64,000 nt of DNA from contig NC_014410.1 of assembly GCF_000145615.1 (NCBI RefSeq), positions 1,406,001 to 1,470,000 on the forward strand. Reading direction: 5' to 3'. This DNA comes from Thermoanaerobacterium thermosaccharolyticum DSM 571 (lineage in GTDB: Bacteria > Bacillota > Thermoanaerobacteria > Thermoanaerobacterales > Thermoanaerobacteraceae). Both the position numbers and the translations under genes were made by a program. This document shows, in pieces, positions 56,995-64,000 of this stretch (the stretch's first letter is position 1; every line of letters starts with the position of its first letter). The notes under the pieces were generated by a model, which saw only the letters and a list, made by a program, of their open reading frames with translations, had not been told where the DNA came from and ran no database searches.

Positions 56995-59055
56995 TTACTT
57001 TACATAATCGCAATTACTACATTTAATTACCTTATTTCCTTTGATATATTTTTCCATAAGTAAATTTCCACATTTAGGGCATGTTTCATTTATTGGCTTA
57101 TCCCAAAACATAGTACCACACTGAGATGAATTTTCACAAGCATAGTATGTCTTTCCTCTTTTACTTTTCTTAACAATTATTTTCCCTCCACATTTAGGGC
57201 ATATTATTCCTGTTTCTTCATATAGCGGTTTAGTGTTTTTGCATTCAGGAAATCCCGGGCAAGCCAAAAATTTGCCATATCGCCCATATTTTATAACCAT
57301 ATTTCTACCGCAAAATTCACATTTTATATCTGTAACTTCATCTTTTATTTCAATGTCTTTCATCTGCTCCTCTGCAACCTTTAAGGAATCATTAAAATTA
57401 TTATAAAATCCATCAATTACATCGCACCATTTTTCTATACCTTCTTCTATCTTATCAAGTTGTTCTTCCATTTCGGCAGTAAATTTTACATCCACAATAT
57501 CTGGAAAAAATTCTTTCATCACGTCTGTTACGATAAAACCCAATTCAGTTGGCTTTAAGTTTTTCTTTTCTTTTATTACATATCCTCTTTCAAGCAGTGT
57601 AGATATTATAGGAGCATACGTGCTGGGCCTTCCTATTCCTTTTTCTTCTAGTTCTTTTATCAAAGTGGCCTCAGTATATCTAGCAGGAGGCTGTGTAAAA
57701 TGCTGTTCAGGCTTTAACACCTTCAATTTTAAGTGATCTCCTTTTTCAAGTAGCGGAAGTGTTTTTTCTTCAATATTTTCAGTATCTGCTTCCTCAATAT
57801 ATACCGTCATAAATCCCGCAAATTTTAGTTTAGAGCCGCTTGCTTTAAAGATATAATTTTTATTAATAATATCCATAGTTATCGTATCATATAGAGCTTG
57901 TGACATCTGGCTTGCTAAAAACCGGCTCCATATTAATTTGTATAGCTTATATTGATCTGGTTTTAATGAATCTTTAATCTGGTCCGGATCTAAGTTTATA
58001 TATGTAGGTCGTATAGCTTCATGAGCATCCTGAATATTTCCTCCTTTCTTTGTATATGTTGTATTAGGATTTGCATATTCTTTCCCATATTTTTGCAGTA
58101 TATATTCATATGCAGCTTTTTTAGCCTCTTCAGATATTCTTGTAGAATCTGTTCTCATATAAGTTATTAAGCCTAGACTTCCTTCCCCTTTTATTTCAAC
58201 TCCTTCGTATAATTGTTGCGCAATCATCATAGTCTTTTTTGCAGTAAATCCAAGCTTTTTAGAAGCTTCTTGTTGCATCGTACTTGTTATAAATGGAGGA
58301 GAAGGATTTCTCTTTTTAGTGCCTGTTTTGACATTATCTACGATGTAATCATCTGCCAAATCTTTTATAATGTTATTTACATCATTTTCATTTTTTAAAT
58401 CTATTTTTCCATCTTTTGTTCCATAAAACTTTGCTTCGAAATACTGCGTTTTCTTTTCCTTATACAAAAAAGCAGATAAGCTCCAATACTCTTCAGGCTT
58501 AAATTCTTCTATTTCTTTTTCCCTATCACAAATTAATCTTGTGGCAACTGACTGAACTCTTCCAGCGCTTAGACCTCTTTTTATTTTTTTCCACAGCAAT
58601 GGGCTAATATTGTAGCCTACAAGCCTGTCAAGTATTCTTCTGGCTTGCTGCGCATCAACTAAATTCATGTTTATCTTTCGAGGATTTTTAATAGCATTTT
58701 GTATCGCATTTTTTGTTATTTCATGAAACTCTATTCTGCATTTATCATTGACATCTATATTTAAAAGATTAGCAAGATGCCATGATATAGCTTCCCCTTC
58801 CCTATCAGGGTCTGTCGCAAGGTAAATTTTCGAAGCATTTTTTGCTTCTTTTTTTAATTTCTCTATTATTGGTCCTTTGCCACGAATCGTTATATATTTG
58901 GGCTCGAAATTTTTCTCAATATCTATGCCAAGCTGACTTTTTGGCAAATCCCTTATATGCCCCATCGAGGCTTCAACTTTATAATTTTTTCCTAAATATT
59001 TATGTATTGTTTTAGCCTTTGAGGGTGATTCAACTATTACCAATGATTTTTCCAT
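56995..59055 (-). CDS. topA: DNA topoisomerase I (type IA)
   Basis: Relaxes negative supercoils. The Toprim domain opens SLVIVESPSKAKTIHKYLG, with the TDPDREGEAI motif (81-90); the catalytic Tyr is Tyr299 in LITYMRTDSTR. Three C4 zinc ribbons fill the C-terminal 110 residues (CEFC...CPGFPEC, CPKC...CENSSQC, CPKC...CSNC). The 686 residues match Bacillus (691). In Bacillus too it stands between dprA and the codY-hslUV group. Confidence 0.97.
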   Translation of the reverse strand: MEKSLVIVESPSKAKTIHKYLGKNYKVEASMGHIRDLPKSQLGIDIEKNFEPKYITIRGKGPIIEKLKKEAKNASKIYLATDPDREGEAISWHLANLLNIDVNDKCRIEFHEITKNAIQNAIKNPRKINMNLVDAQQARRILDRLVGYNISPLLWKKIKRGLSAGRVQSVATRLICDREKEIEEFKPEEYWSLSAFLYKEKKTQYFEAKFYGTKDGKIDLKNENDVNNIIKDLADDYIVDNVKTGTKKRNPSPPFITSTMQQEASKKLGFTAKKTMMIAQQLYEGVEIKGEGSLGLITYMRTDSTRISEEAKKAAYEYILQKYGKEYANPNTTYTKKGGNIQDAHEAIRPTYINLDPDQIKDSLKPDQYKLYKLIWSRFLASQMSQALYDTITMDIINKNYIFKASGSKLKFAGFMTVYIEEADTENIEEKTLPLLEKGDHLKLKVLKPEQHFTQPPARYTEATLIKELEEKGIGRPSTYAPIISTLLERGYVIKEKKNLKPTELGFIVTDVMKEFFPDIVDVKFTAEMEEQLDKIEEGIEKWCDVIDGFYNNFNDSLKVAEEQMKDIEIKDEVTDIKCEFCGRNMVIKYGRYGKFLACPGFPECKNTKPLYEETGIICPKCGGKIIVKKSKRGKTYYACENSSQCGTMFWDKPINETCPKCGNLLMEKYIKGNKVIKCSNCDYVK

Positions 59056-59100
59056 TTCGATACCTCCAAAACATTAATTTATTATATCAAACTTGTAGGA

Positions 59101-60189
59101 TTAATCAAAACTTTTTTCATATTTATTGCCAGGTAATCTAACAATAAGCCCTTTAAACAACAATGATGATAAAAGATAATTTACTTTAGATACAGGAAAT
59201 TTCATTATTTCAACTAATTCTTCTATATCTCTTGGGCAATCTACTATCGCCATGTATAATTTTTTCTCTTCACTGCTTAGTGTATTAATCAATTGATCAT
59301 TTATTCTTGCTTTTATATCTTCTCTAAAATTATATTCCTCAAGTATGTCACTGCTACTCGTCACCAATTTTGCACCCTGCTTAATTAATTCGTTTGTTCC
59401 CTTGCTATAAGCACTGGTAATAAATCCTGGTACCGCAAATACATCTCTTCCTTGTTCTAATGCAAATTTTGCAGTAATTAGAGAGCCACTTTTAACCCCT
59501 GCTTCAACTACTACAACTCCTAGAGACAATCCGCTTATTATCCTGTTTCTTGCAGGAAAATTCCCGGCAAGAGGTAGATAATCAAGTGGATATTCCGACA
59601 CAACTGCTCCATTTGAAATTATATCTTCCATCAATCTCTTATTTTCTTCTGGATATACTATATTTACTCCACACCCCAGTACAGCTATAGTTCTACCACC
59701 TGCTTTGATTGCTCCTTTATGCGCTAGACTGTCAATTCCTCTAGCCATTCCACTTACTATTGTAAATCCATGTTTCGATAATTCATAAGAAAATTTTTCT
59801 GATACTGATTTTCCATATGATGTGGCATTTCTAGAGCCAACTATTGCCATTGATAGCTCATCAGATTCTTTAATATCGCCTTTTACATATAAAACTTGCG
59901 GAGCATCGTATATTTCTTTTAATAATTTTGGATATTCATCATCATCTATCAACAGAACTTTTATTTTTTCTTTGTTCAATCTTTCGGCATATGCATAAGG
60001 GTTTATTTTCTTTGCATCTAATATATTTTTATACACTCTGATATTATTAACAACATTTTTCAGCTCTTCATTATCAGATTTATAGACATTTTCTGCACTT
60101 TCAAAGTAATCTATCAGCTTCTTATAAGTCTTTGCACCTACATTGTTGACTGAACTAAGCCATATAGAGTAAATTTTGTTTTTATCCAT
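59101..60189 (-). CDS. dprA: DNA-processing protein DprA (Smf)
   Basis: Protects incoming single-stranded DNA and loads RecA during transformation. The Rossmann-like domain has AIVGSRNATSYGKSVSE, VSGMARGIDSLAHKGAI and VLGCGVNIVYPEEN. An N-terminal SAM-like helical part (to about 70) and a C-terminal winged helix (about 300-362) frame it. The 362 residues are in the long DprA class. Together with comM nearby it hints at natural competence, which is known in this group of thermophiles. Confidence 0.95.
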   Translation of the reverse strand: MDKNKIYSIWLSSVNNVGAKTYKKLIDYFESAENVYKSDNEELKNVVNNIRVYKNILDAKKINPYAYAERLNKEKIKVLLIDDDEYPKLLKEIYDAPQVLYVKGDIKESDELSMAIVGSRNATSYGKSVSEKFSYELSKHGFTIVSGMARGIDSLAHKGAIKAGGRTIAVLGCGVNIVYPEENKRLMEDIISNGAVVSEYPLDYLPLAGNFPARNRIISGLSLGVVVVEAGVKSGSLITAKFALEQGRDVFAVPGFITSAYSKGTNELIKQGAKLVTSSSDILEEYNFREDIKARINDQLINTLSSEEKKLYMAIVDCPRDIEELVEIMKFPVSKVNYLLSSLLFKGLIVRLPGNKYEKSFD

Positions 60190-60302
60190 TATTACACCTC
60201 AAATTAAATATTTAAACATTATCATTATAATAATAAAAAGAAAAAAATAAAAGAAGGTATTTTATATATTTTTGTCGAATAAGAATAAGTTGGGTGATAA
60301 AA

Positions 60303-61040
60303 ATGTCTGAACAGTCATTAAACATAAAAAGCTTAAAAGAACATATATACAATTACGGTTTGAATATTGATGGTTTAAAATTAAATGATAATGCTTTAAA
60401 ATGGTTTGATAAGGAAAGATTAAGAATAGAGAATTTGACACAATACGAAAGAGAACTTTACAAATTAAACTACAAGGCAATAGGGGGCGTAGACGAGGTT
60501 GGCAGAGGGCCATTAGCTGGACCTGTCGTTGCTGGATGTGTTGTACTTCCTAAAGACGTATTTATACCGGATGTTAATGATTCAAAAAAATTAGGCGAAG
60601 AAAAAAGAGAATTATTATCAGAAGTTATTAAAAAGAATGCCATTGCTTATGGAATAGGAATAATAGATAATGAATACATTGACAGCGTCAATATATTGAA
60701 TTCGACTTATGAAGCTATGAGAATCGCTATCTCAAAAATTGATGTAGAAATTGACTGTTTATTAATTGATGCTGTAAAAATACCAAATATAGACATAATG
60801 CAAAAGCCTATTATAAAAGGCGATATGAAAAGTATTTCTATCGCTGCAGCATCTATAATAGCAAAAGTAGAAAGAGACAACTTGATGAAAAAATATGATG
60901 AATTATATCCACAATATGGCTTTAAAAAAAATAAAGGCTATGGAACAAAAGAACATATTGAAGCGATAAAAAAATACGGCCCGTGTCCAATACATAGAAA
61001 AACATTTTTAAAAAAGATAATAGGAGAATCGAATATATGA
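60303..61040 (+). CDS. rnhB: Ribonuclease HII
   Basis: Nicks RNA-DNA junctions, removing misincorporated ribonucleotides. The start of the nuclease domain GGVDEVGRGPLAGPVVAG contains the metal ligands Asp64 and Glu65; LLIDAVKIP carries the third Asp. A helical N-terminal extension of about 55 residues is typical of Firmicutes RNase HII. The ATG at 60303 is preceded by GGGTG; a GTG at 60294 is possible but overlaps it. This and yraN are the only plus-strand genes of the window; in relatives they follow rbgA on the same strand. Confidence 0.95.
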   Translation: MSEQSLNIKSLKEHIYNYGLNIDGLKLNDNALKWFDKERLRIENLTQYERELYKLNYKAIGGVDEVGRGPLAGPVVAGCVVLPKDVFIPDVNDSKKLGEEKRELLSEVIKKNAIAYGIGIIDNEYIDSVNILNSTYEAMRIAISKIDVEIDCLLIDAVKIPNIDIMQKPIIKGDMKSISIAAASIIAKVERDNLMKKYDELYPQYGFKKNKGYGTKEHIEAIKKYGPCPIHRKTFLKKIIGESNI

Positions 61041-61404
61041 ATAACAAAATATTAGGTAATCTAGGAGAGAGCATCGCTGAAAAATATCTGTTGAAATCTG
61101 GATATGTCGTTGTTAGTAAAAATTTTAGATGTCCTATTGGAGAGATCGATATTATAGCTCTTAATAAAAATAGCCTAATCTTTGTAGAAGTTAAGACTAG
61201 AACTTCTACAAAATTCGGCTATCCAAAAGAAGCAGTAAACTACTACAAAAAAATAAAATAATTAAAGTTGCAGAAACTTTTTTATCGTATAATAAAAAGT
61301 ACGCAAATTATTTATCTAGATTTGATGTCATTGAAATATTAATTGACCCAAAAACATTTAAACTAAATAACATAAATCATATCAAGAATGCTTTTACTTT
61401 ATAG
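61037..61404 (+). pseudogene. yraN: UPF0102/YraN nuclease-fold protein, reading frame broken at A7
   Basis: The first 74 codons encode the N-terminal two thirds of YraN: LGNLGESIAEKYL, then the endonuclease-like site GEIDIIALN...FVEVKTRTS. The frame stops at 61259-61261. In the -1 frame the rest of the family sequence continues (KIIKVAETFLSYN, SRFDVIEILIDP) to a TAG at 61402-61404. The switch point is a run of seven A at 61247-61253; one more base there, or a -1 ribosomal slip on AAA AAA, or polymerase slippage, would give about 121 residues, the normal length. It may be a true mutation, a sequencing error, or a gene read by slippage. The start overlaps rnhB (ATGA). Its end overlaps the trpS 3' end by 11 bases. 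Confidence 0.85.
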
Positions 61405-62377
61405 GCAATAGTCCCATTTTATCCTTGACTCTTTCTATAGTAACCTTTGCTATACTGCTGGCCTTTTCAGCTCCTTCTTTTAAAATTTCGTTAATATAAT
61501 TTAAATCTAAATTCTTGTAATTATTCTGAATTTCAGAAAGCCTCTCTACTATTACGTCTGCCAGTTCTTTTTTTAATGTGCCGTATCCTTGTCCTTTGAA
61601 TCTCGCTTCTGCTTCTTCAATGCTTATATCTGTAAATGAGCTGTACAGCGTTAATAAGTTACTTAAGCCAGGCTTATTTTCTGGGTCATATCTTATTACA
61701 TTTTCTGAATCAGTTACTGCCCTCATGATCTTTTTCTTGATTTGAGAAGGTTCATCTAATAGGTTTATTTTGCTATATTGATTTTCACTGCTCTTGCTCA
61801 TCTTTTTATCAGGTTCAGTCAAGCTCATTATTCTCGAACCTGTCTTCAAAATCATCGGCTCTGGCACCACAAAAGTTTCACCAAATCTGTTATTAAACCT
61901 TATAGCTATATCTCTAGTTAGTTCCAAATGCTGTTTTTGGTCATTGCCGACAGGAACAAAATTTGTATCATATAACAATATATCGGCAGCCATCAAATCT
62001 GGATATGTGAATAATCCAACTGAAACGGTCTCTTTTCCTTTACTTTTATCTTTAAATTGTGTCATTCTACTTAATTCGCCGAAATAAGTCATACATTGAA
62101 GCAGCCATGCAAGCTCTGGATGCTCTGGAACATGTGATTGTACAAATATGATTACTTTTTTAGGATCAAGACCTATTGCAAGATAAAGACCCGCCAATTC
62201 TATAGATTTTTTTCTTAAAGTTTCTGGATCCTGCGGAACAGTTAATGCATGTAGATCAACAATGCAAAATAAACAGCTGTAATCATTTTGAAGCTTTACA
62301 AATTGCCTCATTGCACCGAGATAATTGCCTATATGAATATCACCTGTTGGTTGTACACCTGAAAAAACTCTCTGCAT
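61394..62377 (-). CDS. trpS: Tryptophanyl-tRNA synthetase
   Basis: A class I synthetase that charges tRNA-Trp. The HIGH motif is HIGN (QPTGDIHIGNYLGAM, residues 10-24) and the KMSKS motif is intact (DKKMSKSSENQ). The 327 residues match Bacillus TrpS (330). No T-box or attenuator can exist in the 18 bases before it, so it is read with comM. Its place between comM and the inverted rnhB-yraN is not the usual one. Confidence 0.97.
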   Translation of the reverse strand: MQRVFSGVQPTGDIHIGNYLGAMRQFVKLQNDYSCLFCIVDLHALTVPQDPETLRKKSIELAGLYLAIGLDPKKVIIFVQSHVPEHPELAWLLQCMTYFGELSRMTQFKDKSKGKETVSVGLFTYPDLMAADILLYDTNFVPVGNDQKQHLELTRDIAIRFNNRFGETFVVPEPMILKTGSRIMSLTEPDKKMSKSSENQYSKINLLDEPSQIKKKIMRAVTDSENVIRYDPENKPGLSNLLTLYSSFTDISIEEAEARFKGQGYGTLKKELADVIVERLSEIQNNYKNLDLNYINEILKEGAEKASSIAKVTIERVKDKMGLLPIK

Positions 62378-62395
62378 ATATCACACCTCTTTGCT

Positions 62396-63928
62396 TTAAT
62401 TGCTTATATATTTATTGCTTAAATTCCTGTATTGAAATGCTTCCGCCACATGTTCATATTTAACATCAATACTCCCGTCCAAATCCGCAATCGTTCTTGC
62501 GACTTTTATTATTTTATTATATGCTCTGGCACTTAGACCTAGCTTGTCAAAGTAATCTTTAATCATTTCAGTCGTTTTTTCATCAAGCTTTATATACTTT
62601 TTTATCATATTATTCTTTAACTGAGAATTGAAAAATATACCGCTCCCACGATATCTTTGCAATTGTATCTCCCTTGCTTTTTTTACTCTATTCCTAACTA
62701 CCTCTGATGTTTCAATGTTATTATTGTCTTCAAAATACTTCTGCTTGTCGACGCGGTTCACTTCCACATGCAAATCAATCCTATCAAGCAGTGGGCCTGA
62801 AATCTTATTTTGATAGCGCCTTATTTCATTTGGCGTACACCTACACTCGTGAGTCGAATCACCTAGATAGCCGCATGGACATGGATTTAAAGCAATAATT
62901 AGAATTACCTTAGCAGGATATGTAAAAGTTGCATTTACTCTAGATATCGTTACAAACTCATCTTCTAACGGCTGTCTAAGTGCTTCTATAGCATCCCTTC
63001 TAAACTCAGGAAATTCATCTAGAAATAAAACGCCATAATGTGCCAATGAAACTTCACCAGGTTTTGGAATTCTACCACCACCAATTAACGAAACTGTCGA
63101 AATTGTATGGTGAGGAGCACGAAAAACCCTATTTGTTATTAAAGATGCATTTTCAGGCAGTGTCCCTGCTATACTATGTATCTTTGTCACCTCTAAAGCC
63201 TCTTCTAAAGTCATTTCAGGTAGTATTGTTGGAAATCTTCTTGCCAGCATAGTCTTTCCTGAGCCTGGCGGTCCTACCAACATTATATTGTGCCCACCAG
63301 CAGCAGCTATTTCGAAAGCTCTTTTTACATTTTCCTGCCCCTTTACGTCAGAAAAATCTATATCATACTTTTCTCTTTTAAAGTATTCATCAATATCTAT
63401 TTTTACCTGCTCAATTGGTTTTGTGCCATTAATGTATTCAACTACATCATTTAATGATTTTACGGGTATCACCTGAATTTCTTTTGTTACAGCAGCTTCT
63501 TTTGCATTATTGTTAGGTAAGATTATCCTTTTTACTCCGTATGACCTTGCATCCATTGCCATAGGTAAAGCACCTTTTATAGGTCTTAAAGAGCCATCAA
63601 GTGATAGCTCTCCCAGCAAAACCGTATCACTACCAACAGGTTTCACTTGCCCTGTACAGATAAGTATACCTATAGCAATGGGCAAATCAAATGATGTACC
63701 TTCTTTTTTTGTGTTTGCAGGCGCTAAATTAACAGTGATTTTTTCTACTGGAAATTCATAACCGCTATTTTTTATGGCAGCTCTTACCCTATCTCTTGAC
63801 TCTTTTATTTCTGTATCTCCCAGTCCAACAATATCAAATGACGGAAGTCCATTGGATATATCAACTTCCACATCTACTATATATCCATCGATGCCCATGA
63901 TTGCCATGCTTTTTGTTATAGATAGCAT
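62396..63928 (-). CDS. comM: ComM/YifB family Mg-chelatase-like ATPase
   Basis: A AAA+ hexameric helicase-like protein; ComM in transforming bacteria promotes branch migration during DNA integration. The N-terminal Lon-like domain (VNLAPANTKKEGTSFDLPIA), Walker A GPPGSGKT (about 219-226), FLDEFPEF (Walker B) and the zinc-like NPCPCGYLG follow in order. I take the ATG at 63928, from the AGGGGG before it; the longer frame is rejected. The protein has 510 residues. With dprA it forms a competence-associated pair. Confidence 0.93.
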   Translation of the reverse strand: MLSITKSMAIMGIDGYIVDVEVDISNGLPSFDIVGLGDTEIKESRDRVRAAIKNSGYEFPVEKITVNLAPANTKKEGTSFDLPIAIGILICTGQVKPVGSDTVLLGELSLDGSLRPIKGALPMAMDARSYGVKRIILPNNNAKEAAVTKEIQVIPVKSLNDVVEYINGTKPIEQVKIDIDEYFKREKYDIDFSDVKGQENVKRAFEIAAAGGHNIMLVGPPGSGKTMLARRFPTILPEMTLEEALEVTKIHSIAGTLPENASLITNRVFRAPHHTISTVSLIGGGRIPKPGEVSLAHYGVLFLDEFPEFRRDAIEALRQPLEDEFVTISRVNATFTYPAKVILIIALNPCPCGYLGDSTHECRCTPNEIRRYQNKISGPLLDRIDLHVEVNRVDKQKYFEDNNNIETSEVVRNRVKKAREIQLQRYRGSGIFFNSQLKNNMIKKYIKLDEKTTEMIKDYFDKLGLSARAYNKIIKVARTIADLDGSIDVKYEHVAEAFQYRNLSNKYISN

Positions 63929-63938
63929 CAAAATCCCC

Positions 63939-64000
63939 CTAATCAGGCCTTTCAAGAGATATCTTCCCAAGTTTGCCTGTGCGAAAATCTTCTACAATAA
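63939..64000 (-). CDS. rbgA: Ribosome biogenesis GTPase RbgA (YlqF), 3' end only
   Basis: The last 19 residues of a frame that enters from the right edge: IVEDFRTGKLGKISLERPD, then TAG. The ending (DFR-x-GKLGRI-x-x-E-x-P) is that of RbgA/YlqF, a GTPase for late 50S assembly. In Bacillus and relatives it precedes rnhB, which agrees with this location. The evidence is short, so the call depends on both pattern and position. Confidence 0.7.
   Translation of the reverse strand, partial: IVEDFRTGKLGKISLERPD

Noticed and set aside
60262-60513. Minus-strand frame of 83 residues over the start of rnhB
   Set aside because: It lies opposite the well-supported rnhB coding sequence and has no ribosome binding site or recognisable domain.
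62378-62395. T-box leader for trpS
   Set aside because: Only 18 bases separate trpS from comM, too few for a T-box or attenuator.

Overview
The window is a low-G+C, gene-dense stretch of a Firmicutes chromosome. Gene content and order point to a thermophilic, spore-forming, flagellated clostridial anaerobe of the Thermoanaerobacterales, most likely close to Thermoanaerobacterium. The signs are PolC, CodY, Spo-type YlmC/YlxY neighbours, HslUV-CodY next to a complete fla/che operon, and an MEP-pathway plus PolC cluster. The genus is an inference from gene order and protein character, because no database search was possible. Nearly every gene lies on the minus strand. The only plus-strand genes are rnhB and yraN near the right end. 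I see no tRNA, rRNA, CRISPR array, insertion sequence or prophage, and no gene-free stretch longer than about 220 bases.

Layout from left to right; transcription of minus-strand genes runs right to left. 1-4.3 kb: 5' end of tepA, aspartate kinase dapG, ylmC, dut, an M16 peptidase and a YlxY-type deacetylase. 4.4-18.6 kb: the translation and RNA block pnp, rpsO, ribF, truB, nrnA, rbfA, infB, ylxQ, rnpM, nusA, rimP, then polC. 18.6-27.0 kb: a GT2 glycosyltransferase, ispG, rseP, dxr, cdsA, uppS, a 58-residue PASTA-like protein, frr, pyrH, tsf and rpsB. 27.2-54.0 kb: one uninterrupted flagellar and chemotaxis superoperon from flgB to sigD, fapA and a small conserved-looking protein. 54.2-60.2 kb: codY, hslU, hslV, topA, dprA. 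60.3-64 kb: rnhB-yraN (plus strand), trpS, comM and the 3' end of rbgA.

The superoperon encodes the rod (FlgB, FlgC, FliE), MS ring (FliF), C-ring (FliG, FliM, FliY), export gate and ATPase (FliO, P, Q, R, FlhA, FlhB, FliH, I, J), hook (FlgD, FlgE, FliK), placement proteins (FlhF, FlhG), chemotaxis core (CheA, W, C, D, Y), a PilZ c-di-GMP receptor and SigD. cheB, cheR and motA/motB are not in the cluster; a PilZ gene lies between flhG and cheA, where Bacillus has cheB. A sigma-A-type promoter is visible in front of flgB, just downstream of the codY terminator.

Items most worth a second look are: the stand-alone PASTA-like ORF whose start overlaps the frr stop codon; the yraN reading frame broken at a run of seven A; the inverted rnhB-yraN pair next to trpS; structured leaders of rpsB and rpsO; an inverted repeat that could mask the ribosome binding site of the ylxY-like gene; and the 90-residue protein in the SwrB position. 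I found no unambiguous new defence or metabolic system; most of the window is conserved housekeeping DNA.
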